64,000 nucleotides of DNA from Poecilobothrus nobilitatus (Eukaryota > Arthropoda > Insecta > Diptera > Dolichopodidae): positions 212,761,620-212,825,619 of the forward strand of contig OX352772.1 of NCBI GenBank assembly GCA_947095535.1, in the 5' to 3' direction. Below the pieces are notes generated by a model that ran no database searches, was not told the DNA's origin, and saw only the letters and a program-made list of their open reading frames with translations. Position 1 is the stretch's first letter; each line of letters begins with the position of its first letter. A program made the translations under genes and the position numbers. Shown here piece by piece: positions 24,672 through 35,725 of this stretch.

Positions 24672-26676
24672 TAGGGGCCTCTGTTAATGTGTAGTCAAAT
24701 TCTATGTTGAATCATAAAGTAACTATGTATATACTTATATAGTTACTTTATGGTTGAATCCCAATTCATATAATAGACAGTTGCAGTTTAGAAAATAGAA
24801 TTTATGGAAAAAATACAATAGGTAAAAATTCAGAAAGCAAAACCAAATTCGTCAAAACACTAACTGAAATTATTTTTAAAATAACGCCAAAACAGAATTA
24901 AATTGTATAAAGTAGTTGGTGTATATTTACATTATATTATATTGTATATTTACATTATTATTGGTATTGTGAGTGAGGACTATTATGTCTATTTATTTAT
25001 CGAGTTCGAAATAAATGTTTTAAAGGTACGTGGGGAAAACAGAAAAGGTATCCGTAAAACATTCGTAAAATGCACAAAGTTTGGAGCAAAATACAGTTAA
25101 ATTTTTTTAATGAGCAACGTTGTCTGTAACAATATTGTCGTTGTTCATTTTACCTTACCCTGATGTAAAAAATTTGAAATCTTAAAAGACCCTATATTTG
25201 GCGTACAATCCTTGATTAAGATTGTACATGTAACATGGTACAGAGGGCGAGAAAACCGTACAAATATTACCACAATTGTTCAAATGGTAACCCTGCATAA
25301 AATTGACATACAAAATATTTAAAAATAAAAAATTATTCAAATTTAATTTTGGTTGTAAGAACTGCTGTATACTCAAATTTAAGTATATGAGAAGAAATTG
25401 AATTCAAAAAGGAATACAATTAGAAAAGTTTTCTAATCATTTCAAATAATATACAAACATGCATACATAAATGCAACAATTTAATAGAAAAGTACAAAAC
25501 CAAAACAATATGTACATATATATTTGAATTTTAAAGAGACTCGCCCGCTGGTTACATATAAGTACATACTTAGATATAACCAGCGGGCGTTAGATATAAC
25601 CATACATTGGGTCACTAACCTTGTTTTATAGATATCTCGTAGGGATTAACACCTGCTCGAATGAATTAAAACAGTTAATGCCTCCGCTCAAAGTTTTCCA
25701 GCGAGAAACAAGGCGGGCAGCAGAAGCTCATCCCTACCATGTAGAGATTTCAAGATGGCGAAATACAGCTTGTGGAAATTCGTTTGTCATGCGCACGTCC
25801 CGCCTGTGGCACCATATACAATCGCATGTGTTCCCTAAAGTTGGTAATTCTTATGTGTACGATTTACTTAAGTTTAAGAAGAACATCAACATCTTTCTTC
25901 AAAATGTCCCTCAAAATTTTCCTACCTATCCCCCATAATCCAAATTTCCCAATTCCAATTTTCCCAATTATCCTTCCCACATCCCTATCCCCAAAACCAA
26001 ACTGTACATTCGTATTAAAGGTTCCATCCTAAAGTTTGGTTTTAAAAGGGGGATGGTTTTGGTTGGTTAAAGACCAACACTACCCTGAGGAAGCACGTGC
26101 AGTTCCTCTTGGTGACTTTCGAGTTTTCCACCGAGGGTTGGTAAAAAAAAAAAAAAAAAAAAAAAGAAGATACATATTGATTATTAATATCAGATCAATA
26201 TCATTCATCATTATTTAAAATTTCAATAAATATTGTGATAAATGACGATTTTTATCAATTTTACATGCAAGTTAAAGTACATTGCATACATATAGCCAAA
26301 GAATACTTGAGCCATTGAGGTCGAGTCGAGTCGAGACTCGTGACTCGAGAGGAAAAAAAGAATACACAATTTTAAAGAGAGTAAGTGAGAATATCTTTTG
26401 TAGTTTTGTTTTGTTTTTTGTTATTCTGTTCTGTTGTGTACGTTTTGTTACTACTACCGAGTACCGACTATCGTAGGTACCATACTACTGTAATGTAAAT
26501 ATGAAATATGTTGTTTATGTTTGTTATTACTTATTATTAATATTATGTATACTGTTTTATAGTAGAAAAATCGTAAAAAATATGTACATAGTTACTGATG
26601 TTCAAAGCTGGAAACGGAATTCATAATACGTAGTGTGTGGCTGAAACCTACTAAATTATAATTATAGATTTGTAAC
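24672..26676. mobile_element. Insertion splitting the 3' LTR of the provirus
   Basis: About 2 kb with TTGTAAC at both borders (24665-24671 and 26670-26676), possibly a 7-bp target duplication, although the undamaged LTR also has a partial repeat here. It holds a 14-bp perfect inverted repeat at 24713-24752, a GC-rich hairpin at 25542-25589, a LINE 3' end at 25606-26165 and unrecognised AT-rich sequence. It may be a nest of more than one insertion. No terminal inverted repeats could be matched. Confidence 0.6.
25606..26165 (+). mobile_element. LINE copy X: 3' end with RT C-terminal domain and poly(A)
   Basis: The plus strand reads FYRYLVGINTCSNELKQLMP and then HPYHVEISRWRNTACGNSFV and WHHIQSHVFPKVGNSYVYD (25621-25938), closely related to the C-terminal part of LINE Y at 6131-6790. 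A 3' UTR follows with two hairpins and ends in an A-run of about 24 (26141-26165). It is 5'-truncated and so could not move alone. Confidence 0.85.
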
Positions 26677-26727
26677 AAAGAGCATTAATATCATTAATAT
26701 GAAGTAATTTGTATGATTGTGTTAACT
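26677..26727 (-). repeat. 3' LTR of the provirus, proximal part
   Basis: The sequence AGAGCATTAATAT to GTTAACT matches 33440-33490 at the right edge of the intact LTR, with a small internal duplication of ATTAATAT. It is preceded on the minus strand by a purine tract. The env frame runs about 33 bases into it. Confidence 0.85.
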
Positions 26728-28090
26728 TTCCCCTCTGTTAAATCAGAAACGTCCTCGTTTTTGGTCCTTATATGTTCTATTATTGATTCAACTTGTTTTG
26801 CTGTTATTTTCTTCTGATTACGTTTACGCTTGATAATAGATTGTATAAATATAACCTCAGGTGCAAAAGTTAACAACAGTAATGACCACCATATTATCTT
26901 ATAGTTACAAATTTCTTCTTGAAGTGTTTGAATTCGATTAATATTATCAAAATTGATTTTATGAAGATATGGTAAAGAAAGTTTTGGGGTATGTTTTAAA
27001 TTGGTAATTGACGATATTTTTGGTGGATGAGGTTCTATATAAAATGATTTATTTGTTACTTGGTAAGTTATATCATTTATTATTATTCTGTTGGTAAACA
27101 AAAGCAAGAAGGTTCCTTCAACCTGTATTTCTTGTTGATCGACAATTTTTGTTTTCGGTATATCATTCAATGCAGGACGGCAAATATTGACAGTAGTTGT
27201 TGTAGTACATTCAGTAAGTGGTTGAGTACGTGATATGCATGATGATGCTTCGTTTAGTTCTAATTTTACCTGATTATGAATTACAGGAAAAATTTTTAAG
27301 AAATTACAAAAATTTTTAATTTTGGGTATTTTCAATACATAATGAATGACTTCATTGTCTTCTAAAATTTTTATTTTAGTGACTGAGAGGAGATTATTTA
27401 TACTTATTGGAATATAAGTATAAATAAGACTGACTATAAAGTATAAATAAGACTTATAATTTACTCTGAATTAAGTAAATATTTAATTTCTACATCATCT
27501 AAGATTAATGGATTTACTATGTTTGCTTTTGCCAAAACTATTGATAGAGCAATATTATTTAAGTTATTTATTATAAGATTATTTCTACCAGACATATATT
27601 CTAAAAGTAATGCTTCGCTATTTGCTATCATATTATTGTTTATGTGACCTTTTTTCAAAGTATTAATCTGATTTGTCATTTCATTTATTTTATCTTGTAA
27701 TTGGGAATTTATTTTAATTTGTCTATTACTATTTTCAATTAACATATTTTCTTTTGTTAATAACATTAAATAATCATCATGGTCAGGAGTTCCAGCTATA
27801 AATTTTAAAGCACTCCCTATAAAATTTATTGACCTCACTAATCTTCTTGCAACTTCTAATGTGCTTATGATATGTAACATTTCGTCTTTCTGCTGGTTTA
27901 ATATATCTTTGCACCATGATAATTCTTTAAGTTGAGATACTGCTTCTTCGTTTTGATATATTACATCTCTATATTCAGAAAGATTAGTGGTGTGAATTAT
28001 ATATGTATAATCATCATAAATAGCCACTTTTCCTTGAGTTAGAGCTGTGTGAGGGGCGGTCCATTATTTTGGATATTCCCTATTTAAGAA
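26694..28090 (-). pseudogene. env: env (envelope glycoprotein) of the provirus, frame-broken
   Basis: Two open parts (28027-27461 and 27335-26694) are split by stops and a short AT-rich repeat insert at about 27390-27455. The first part has an Arg-x-x-Arg stretch (RRLVR) followed by SINFIGSALKFIAGTPDHDD, the position of the cleavage and fusion region in insect errantiviral/baculoviral F-like envelopes, then a coiled-coil stretch. The second part has paired Cys residues and a membrane segment (SLLLLTFAPEVIFI) followed by a basic tail. It would mediate membrane fusion in an intact element; here it is interrupted. I give no repaired form. Confidence 0.85.
26726..26736 (-). other. Polypurine tract (plus-strand primer)
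   Basis: The minus strand reads AGAGGGGAAAG directly before the LTR start AGTTAAC, the position and composition expected for second-strand priming in LTR elements. Confidence 0.8.
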
Positions 28091-28099
28091 TCGTTTGAA

Positions 28100-29215
28100 A
28101 CCAACTAAAACAAAAAATTTAACGAATATTAGATTTATGAATTTTTTTACCATCTATAAGAACTGTAGTACCGAGATCTTTTTCGATAATTTTTTCTTCA
28201 AAAGTTTTTGAAATTTATTTCCTAAACGCTTATTTCTACGTAAAAATACTTTTTCCCCTGGTTTATAAATTTTTGTTTTTTTATTTATATTCAATCTTTC
28301 TAAAGTTTTTTCCTGAGCGTTTATTAATTTTATTTGAATGTTTTTGATTTTGACAGAAGAGTAATCATGAAATATTTCTGTTGGTTTTGCTTCTATTACA
28401 GAATGAATAGAATTATTATATTTTTAGGTTGCTAATAATAGTAATTCAATAGTATCTTGAATATGTTGTTGGGGCTTAATACAACGAGCAATTTCTAGTA
28501 GCGTAGAGTGAAATCTTTCGATTTGTCCGTTACTTTCACTATGTTGTGTTGGTATAAAATATTGTTCTATAGAAAAATGGTCCCTCAATAATGTTTTTAA
28601 CATATTCGAACAAAAAGGCTTTTCATTATCTGAAACAATTATTTTTGTATTTTTGAATATTCCTAATATTTGCAAAAGAGCCTCCTTAATATCTACAGAT
28701 GAACGAGATGAAATTGGTTTAACTACTGCAAATTTTGAAAATTTATCAATACAAGTAAGAAAATGTTTTTTATCAGTTATTAATATATCCATGGGAAGAA
28801 ATTCACCTGGAAAATTAGGTATTGGGGTCTTACCTATTTCAGGTTGTGGGGGCTTCCTTTGATATTTATTTTCTAAGAAAATTTTACAATTTGCTATAAC
28901 AGATTTTAAAGATCTATGAGCTCTATTGTGTTCCGTAATAACAGTTCCTACTTGATCTTGTTTATTTGTTAGGTCAATTACAAATTTTTCCGTATGCACA
29001 AATTTCACATTAGGGAATGTAGAAATTATTTTATTTTGTATTTGTGCTAAACTGGGAAGGTCGCAAAGTATTGCATTTGTAACTTCCGGTTTAATACATT
29101 CCTTGAGATATTTTATCAAATCAAATACTTTTTGAAAATTTATTGTATGTCGTATTAATTTTTGTAAATAAATTTTTGTAATTTTACTATTATTATCAGA
29201 TTTAGAAATTATCAA
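28100..29215 (-). pseudogene. Integrase of the provirus
   Basis: A 263-aa frame (29215-28424) carries the N-terminal zinc-binding pair EHNRAHRSL, but the CxxC that should follow reads NCKIF, so the second Cys is lost. The catalytic core shows FLPMDILITDKKHFLTCIDK (first Asp), IIVSDNEKPF (second Asp) and SNGQIERFHSTL (Glu), a full DDE set. The tail to about 28200 has KPTEIFHDYSS and KVFLRRNKRLGNKF, consistent with the C-terminal domain. A stop at 28424 cuts it before the tail. Confidence 0.85.
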
Positions 29216-29269
29216 TTGTACTTTGAATTGATTTACAGGATATTGAATAGTTTTATCACATTTGTACTA

Positions 29270-30480
29270 CATATTTCACTATGAACAGTAGCACCCGTCA
29301 TGGTTTCTGAAATATTATTAATGTATTGTCTCGAAAGTGAGTCCGCTACCTTATTCTCTTTTCCTGGTTTATAGTGAACTTTTGGAGAAAATTCTTCTAA
29401 ATTCTAAATGCACGCCATCTTTTCAGTTTTGTATTTTGATTTTTTTCAGAAATTGAAAATATCAATGGTTGATGATCGGTAAAAATGTTAATGTTTTTGA
29501 CACCATAGGGATAATGCCTTAGGATTTGCAAAGCCCGCACGATTGCCAGCAGCTCTCTTTAGTTGCTTGCATAATTTTCTTCTGCTCTTGTTAACGTTCG
29601 AGAGATTATGGTAATAGGTCTACCGTTTTGAGATAGTACCGCTCCTATGGCTGCAGAAGAGGCATCAGTTGTTAGCTCAAAAGGTTTTTCATAATCTGAA
29701 TGTTGCAGCAAAACGTCCTCTGATGTTAATATCTTCTTAATTCGCTCGAATGCAGGTAACCCTTCCGTGTCCAGTTCGATTTTTAATTTTTTTGGAATGA
29801 TTAGTTCCAACATGACCGTTTTCTCCTCTCAGATATTTCGTTAACGGTTTTACAATTGCGGAATAACCTTTTACAAATCGTCTATAGTACCCTGATAATT
29901 CTAAAAAGGAACGCAAAGCCCTCAGAGTTTCTGGAGTTTTATAATTTATTATGGCTCAATCTTGTCTGGGCAAGTTTTAATCCCACTTTGTGAAACAATA
30001 AACCCAAGAAATTCAACTTTGGTTTTAAAAAATTTGGATTTTTCTGCAGAAATACGCATTCCAGCGTTCTCTAATTTTTTGAAAATTTTTTCTACATTTA
30101 ATAAGTGCGTTTCTTCATCAGGTGAAAAAATTATAATATCATCTACATAAACGTGACATGTTTTCCCAATATATTCACGTAAAACATCATCAATAGCACG
30201 TTGAAAAATCAGCACGAATTATCAATAGCACGAATTATATGGAGAAGAAGATTGTCTAATTATGCCATCGTGAAGAAGTGTCTGGATTAACTTATTAATG
30301 AACTCAGTTGCAGATATCGGATATGGGTAACTCCTAGAGTAAATAGGTACCTCTGTTGTAGTTTTAATTGTGGCTTTAATTTGGGTATTATAAGGCAATT
30401 TCATATTCACTTCAGCAAAAACATTAATATTTTTCTCGATTAAGTCATTAAATTTTTTTTGAATATTAGTAATCTTGTCT
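29270..30480 (-). pseudogene. pol: Reverse transcriptase and RNase H of the provirus, RT core deleted
   Basis: The RT fingers (30410-30222) run YNTQIKATIKTTTEVPIYSR to QSSSPYNS. The next recognisable block is IFQRAIDDVLREY and then YVDDIIIFSPDEETHL (30215-29949). The segment that normally lies between, including the first catalytic Asp, is absent. RNase H follows (29813-29559, LTTDASSAAIGAVLSQNG; then about 29560-29400, RELLAIVRALQILRHY and IFTDHQPL). Stops divide the frames near 29945 and 29560. This enzyme makes element DNA in intact relatives; this one cannot. Confidence 0.85.
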
Positions 30481-30539
30481 ATTGTCTCTTTTCTGAGTCG
30501 AGTCTCTTATTAGTCTTGTCTATTGAGATGGAATTTGTC

Positions 30540-30898
30540 TGCAAACAATTAATATGTTGCAACTTTTCCTTTCCATTTTTGTGAACTAATAATTCTTCTG
30601 TGAGATAAATCTTGGCATTGATCTCCTTTAAAAAATCATAGCCAATTATTCCATCAAAAGTTTTTAGTGCCGGAAAAATATAAAAAGTGGAAATATTATT
30701 TAAGATATTAATTTTACATTTTTTTTGCTACAACATTACTCCCATTTACAGATTTAACCGAAAAGGGATTTTTTACTAGTGAAATTTCTTTTAGGAAGCG
30801 AAAATCTTTAATATAACTTTTTGAAGTATCGGCATCTATTAAAATTCGAAGCTCTTGACCATTTTTAGCAGTTTTGGTTATAAATGGTAAGAGGAACT
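30540..30898 (-). pseudogene. Aspartic protease region of pol, degenerate
   Basis: Just after gag the minus strand reads KNGQELRILIDADTSKSYI, the position and shape of the retroviral protease active site, but the expected D-T/S-G triad reads D-A-D. The hydrophobic strands that follow break into several frames after about 30730, although an FFK-like stretch near 30640 recalls the flap and dimer region. Probably inactive. The call depends on order and on this one motif. Confidence 0.6.
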
Positions 30899-32076
30899 TT
30901 ACCCTAAAAAATTGACCTCATCAATAATATCTTCGCCTTGATCACTTTCATAGAAGTTGCATGATGAAACACATGACTCATGATCATCATCTGTGGAGAA
31001 CTTTGAATTGCATAGATCTACTTCTGACATATAATTGATTTGCGTTTGACGATTGCGTTTATTTGTTGGTCCATTATTAAAATTACTAAAATATATGGGG
31101 TTTTGTGGTAAAGCCTGTCCAATATTCCTGTTCCTGTCTATTTGTAGGCCGTGATTTTGGTAATTGGTACGTCTTCTCTGTTGTGAAGTTTTATTATCAA
31201 CATCCATTGGAACTACTACGTTATTGCTAAAAACTATTGGTTGTCGACTGTGTGGAGTTGGTTGTCGATTATATTAAGTCGGTTTTGTCTCATATTTATG
31301 TTGATACGATCTATTATTCTTCATTGAGGTACCCGCTGCGAAAGTTTGAGCAAATTCATATCGTTTATGGATTACCTCTAATTCCTGGGCAATGGCTAAA
31401 GCGGTTGGCAGATCTGTAGGTTTCGCTGAAAACAATATATCACATATGGGTCGACGAAGACCCGAAATAAAGACCCTAAAAGCATTTTTTCAGGCACGCT
31501 CATTAAGGGCATTCGCTAACTCGTCATTGCTGAAATTACTCATTATATGCTTATTAATTATTAACATCAAATGTTTATCTACGGAATCATAATATTCTTT
31601 AATAGATAAATTACCCTGTCTTAAAATACTTAATTCATTTTCCAACACGTGTATAGGTCTCTTATCTGAATATGCCTGATCCAGTCTTGATATTATCGCC
31701 TTAAAATTTAGTACGGTACTGAAGGAAGAAAAGGTAGCATTAGCTGATCCTAATATTTTGTTTCGAAAAATTCCCATAGCGATGTAATAAATTTCAGATC
31801 CCTCAGTACGATACTGCATTGCGAAAAGAGCAGCTGTTCGCCATGCAGAACAAGCCGCAGATTCTTCAAAGAATTCTGGAAGGGATTTTATGAGATCTAA
31901 ATTTGCATGAGCATTTTACTCCAGATTTAAACCGGTTCGTAAGTTTCAACACTAGGGCTTACCTTTAAATGTCCTATATTTTTTGCTAATTTTGATATTT
32001 TACTTGAAAATTCTTGTTTCGTTCTTTCTACAACAGCGTCAATTAGGGCTTCAATTTGCTCCTTTGTTAGAGACAT
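30899..32076 (-). pseudogene. gag: gag of the errantivirus-like provirus, broken
   Basis: A start codon at 32076-32074 opens MSLTKEQIEALIDAVVERTK, closing at an in-frame TAA after about 50 codons. The capsid part resumes in 31819-31490 (MGIFRNKILGSANATFSS, then LENELSILRQGNLSIKEYY) and continues to about 31300 (PICDILFSAKPTDLPTALAI), which resembles errantiviral Gag. The C-terminal stretch (31207-30899) is Asn- and Arg-rich, then acidic, with no zinc knuckle. Gag packages the element RNA. Premature stops near 31930 and 31490 make this copy non-functional. Confidence 0.8.
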
Positions 32077-32954
32077 TATATTATAAATGCGATTTTTGGA
32101 ATTTTTTTTAAATAAGTATAAATTAAAATTCGAAGCATTAAACGAAAATTTAAATGTTACTCAGATTCAAAAATTACTAGAAAAGGTAAATGGTTCTGGC
32201 AAAAGCAGATTTTAACGTTATAAAAAAAATAGTTTAATTTAGTTATTCAAATTTTTAGAGAAAAAAATTATGAGTATATTCCCATAAGCTTACACTTGCA
32301 CTTTGCTTTAACTGATAATTATTTTGAATTGAATTTAAAAGGATTTCTTTTAATCTGATTTTATTATTTAATACCAGCTTAAATGTAATATAAAGATAAT
32401 TTTTAGATTCTAAAAATTTAACAATAAAATATTTAATTTTAATTTTTTTTAATTTTTTTTAAATTTTTAAATATTCTAAAATTTCTAGTTTTTTTAATTA
32501 ACAGATTTGTAATTTTATTTTTTGATTCTTTATTTAAAAAATTTAATTGGTTTTCTTTAATTTAAAAACTTACATTATATTATAAATGTTCATTTGATTT
32601 GATTTGATGAAGCAGGTTGTGTCCTTAAACTTAAACAGTCGTCAGGTTGTCTGCTTTGCTTTTTGGATCCACAAGTTTTACTTCCTGTTGTTATGTGTTG
32701 TACGTTCGTTCCTTTTATGGTAATATAATACTTTTAGTAATTGTTTCATTATATTTTTTTGGCGTTCGTAATGTTTTTTTCTTTATAGAAAATTTTTATC
32801 TATTTTTTTAACACCCTTTTTATTATATTATCTTTAAGCAGGCATTTTATTTTTATTATTTCTATTTTATTTTTATTCCTCTTATAAGCAATTTTTTAAT
32901 ACAACAAAATACAACACTTTCTTTTAAAAAAAATTTAAGTAAAAAAAAACTTGT
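32077..32954 (-). other. Provirus leader between primer site and gag
   Basis: About 880 bp of AT-rich untranslated sequence. A patch with GTCCTTAAACTTAAACAGTC lies near 32620. No open frame with family resemblance is seen. Long leaders are common in gypsy-type elements. Confidence 0.6.
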
Positions 32955-32972
32955 GCCTCATGTTGGGTGCCA
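32955..32972 (-). other. Primer binding site, tRNA-Lys-like
   Basis: Immediately after the LTR the minus strand reads TGGCACCCAACATGAGGC. From memory this resembles the complement of the insect tRNA-Lys 3' end used by gypsy, with two or three transitions, which fits mutation after insertion. Confidence 0.75.
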
Positions 32973-33490
32973 ATTAACAGATTTGTAGTTCTGTGGTAGA
33001 GAATACTGTTTTTTTGAATAAAACACAACCTTTAGGTTCCGTTATCAATTTTATTCTGATCTTTTAATTTTACAATTTTATAACTTTCAAATTCGGAAAA
33101 ATCACAACAATAACAAAAATACTTATTTAAATTAAAATATTGAACGTATTAAAAATGTTAACATAAGTATTATTTTAAAATTAAACAAACTGATTAAGAA
33201 ATATTAGTCATTAATTTAATACAATTTTATTTTTAATACAAATTTTATCATTACGCAAAAACTTACATTATCAGCATTTATTTCATCTAATTTATTTACG
33301 GTGAATTATTGAACTCAAATTAAACAATTTAAAATAAATAATAATTAGCCTCTCTCAGCACTTACTTAGTCTAACATAAATTATTGAACTCTAATTAAAC
33401 AACTGTTTATTATTGTGAAATGAAAGAAAATATATTGTAATTTGTAACCAAGAGCATTAATATGAAGAAATTTGTATGGTTGTGTTAACT
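32973..33490 (-). repeat. 5' LTR of the provirus
   Basis: About 518 bp, delimited on the right by GTTAACT next to the TACA target copy and on the left by the primer binding site. It matches 24230-24671 almost base for base over about 440 bp, with a scatter of substitutions and small indels. The AT-rich body contains no obvious open frame. The minus-strand copy reads AGTTAAC at its start and TTAATT at its end. Confidence 0.9.
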
Positions 33491-33494
33491 TACA

Positions 33495-34605
33495 TATTCA
33501 ATAAGTCATCGCATGGTGCTTGGCACTTAATGTTTAAGTTTCTTGTATATTTTATTGCGCCGATTTCTCAAGTTCCTAAGTTCTCTATCTGACCATGGTT
33601 CCGTTGTTTTATATTTTTTGCGAAATTTAGGAATAAAGGCGTCTATAATTTGAAACAGATTTAAGTAAAAGATAGATATTATTGAATTGATATCCTGTTG
33701 TACTAACAATTCGTCCAACATGATTAATGACAAAGCATTATTAATACTTTGATAGTCAGCGTTAAAAAAATTGTATACAATTATATTATTGTAAGATGTG
33801 GTCAAGAGTGGAATAGAAGTGGAGAAAACTAGAAATTTATTGCGTTATGATGAGTGGTGTTAGTAAAAGGATTATCTGCATCATCAGCGAGTTTAACTAT
33901 CACTCTATCATATGCAAGATCTAACTACTTATTATACTATTAGGTTAACTAATAATTTGCTGTAGGTCGTTACCGTAGAATTCACTAATTAAATCAAAGT
34001 CAATTCCGTCCTGAAAATTAAATGGTAATAACAAATTATCCGTATTGTCTACAATAAAAGAAAGAAAAGGACGGTTAAAATCGCCAAAAACAAAAATTAA
34101 TCATCAGGCATATCGGAAATAATATTATGATAATACACTATAAAATTCAGAATATGAGGAATTATCAGACAAATTATCCGTATTGTCTACAATAAAAGAA
34201 AGAAAAGGATGGTTAAAATCGCCAAAAACAAAAATTGAGTCATCAGGCATATCGGAAATAATATTGTGATAATACACTATAAAATTCAGAATATGAGGAA
34301 TGATCAGAGTTCGGAGGAAAATAAGCAATACCTAAGTATAAATTATTCGTACCCAAATTTATTTTAGTAAATTAGTGATCGAACGATTGATATGTACCAG
34401 TAGATAATCGTACACTAGATAAATAATTATTTACTGTAAGTAGCACGCCACCTCCTCACTAACAATTTACAGATTGATAATAACGAACTTTTCTGTAAAT
34501 GGACCAATTTCCATCAAGAATTTCCTCGTTTTTAAAAGAATCATTAAGCCATGGTTCAGTAATAGCAACTACACTGAAATTGCATGACTTAGAATCAAGA
34601 TAATG
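33495..34605 (-). mobile_element. LINE E, right part: endonuclease and linker
   Basis: Minus-strand reading shows ITEPWLNDSFKNEEIL (about 34560-34510), a TVNNYLSSVRLSTGTY block, then FVFGDFNHPFLSF (about 34240-34200), then after a tandem duplication the end of the endonuclease, and EPWSDRELRNLRNRRNKIYK (33610-33530), the classic linker. Together with 23040-24225 it forms one interrupted element. A 139-bp direct duplication at 34031-34308 disrupts the endonuclease. No ORF1 was seen further right. Confidence 0.85.
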
Positions 34606-34639
34606 TATACACAATTATGCTAACCAAACCTATAATATT

Positions 34640-35725
34640 GATATATAGATATATTAATATAATATATCATTATACATTATATAATCAAATATTATCTATT
34701 GTAGACTTTATATTGGTTTTTAAGGGATTTCAGATACTTTGTACGTTTTATTTTTGGTTGGATACATTTTTATTTTTGATTTCGATTTGGTTTGGTTGTT
34801 TGGTTATTTTCAGTCGTATTTTAATAAATTGCAAGTATCGCAATTATTTAATATCTTCCATTAAAGAGAAATAAAATTCTCTTTGGAGATAAAGTATCAT
34901 TTCATGGATTTTATGATTGGTTTTTAAATGATAAGCCCTAATTGTTTTATCATGTTCATCTTTATTAATTATATCTTTGAAAACTTAGCGCATCGAATGA
35001 TTTTTAAAGATCTGCACCTAGCACAATGTTTTCAGAAGGAACTTTGAATATTGTTCAGTTTCATATTATATTTAATCTGATTGGTGAAGGACGTGAGGGA
35101 TATATGAGAATATATCTTTTTATTCTTTACAAACTGCTGGTGATTTTCGTTGTTCTTCATTATTTAAATCGGTGATTCTTATTTAATCTACTACGTAGTA
35201 ACAAAGTAATAATTGAATGGAAATTATAATTAATTTGAAAATTGTTTATTTCTGAAAAACCTTCTTTTAGAAATAGATGAACTTTAATAGGTTGGTCAAC
35301 ATAAACAGTTACTTCTTTGCTTGAAATGTTGTTTTCTTCTATCAGCCGATCTTTTACTAAATAAATACCTTCCCAAACTATCATTTTTGGACACATATCA
35401 AAATTATTCATATGGACATGACCATTTTTATAGTACACTGCTGATTTAGGCTGTAATTAAATTTGTTCGGAAATTAGTTAAATTAAAAATAAAGGTTTAT
35501 TTCAGTATTCACGTTAACAATTTTTTATTTGCAAGATCAACTTTAGCTTCTAAAATGGTGAGAATGTCCAATCCGATGAGACCATTGAAGTAGCTATGAA
35601 ATATAAATAGTAAAAGCTCCATTTTACACTGTTGGAATTATTATTCCAATTATTTTGTTGGAATTATTTATTCCGTGAATATTTAATGTAACATTATATA
35701 AGCGTAAACGGATGCAAGAGTTAAT
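34640..35725 (-). mobile_element. Gypsy-like pol scrap: end of protease, then integrase zinc finger
   Basis: The minus strand near 35620-35540 reads FNGLIGLDILTILEAKVDLA, the C-terminal block of gypsy proteases. The frame 35438-35160 continues into the acidic linker that precedes RT (KVHLFLKEGFSEINNFQINY). The next block, near 34970-34800, reads RAYHLKTNHKIHEMILYLQ and then DIKYCDTCNLLKYD, an integrase HHCC finger. RT and RNase H, which belong between them, are missing. It belongs to none of the three larger LTR elements by position. Confidence 0.65.

Larger units (their letters stand above)
24230..33490 (-). mobile_element. Errantivirus-like (Gypsy) LTR provirus inserted in LINE E
   Basis: An endogenous gypsy-type element in reverse orientation: 5' LTR (32973-33490), tRNA primer site, gag, protease, RT, RNase H, integrase, env, purine tract and 3' LTR. 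Flanking TACA at 24226-24229 and 33491-33494 is a 4-bp target duplication, and the LTR starts AGTTAAC and ends AATT, both usual for insect errantiviruses. The LINE text resumes on each side. Every gene has stops or deletions, RT has lost its central part, and the 3' LTR is split by about 2 kb of later DNA. It is a dead copy. Confidence 0.9.

Noticed and set aside
28653..30150. Small plus-strand frames inside the provirus pol
   Set aside because: Antisense to integrase and RT with no support of their own.
34617..34874. 85-aa hydrophobic plus-strand frame resembling a membrane protein
   Set aside because: T-rich composition gives Phe, Leu and Ile runs; the minus strand of the same stretch reads an integrase zinc finger.
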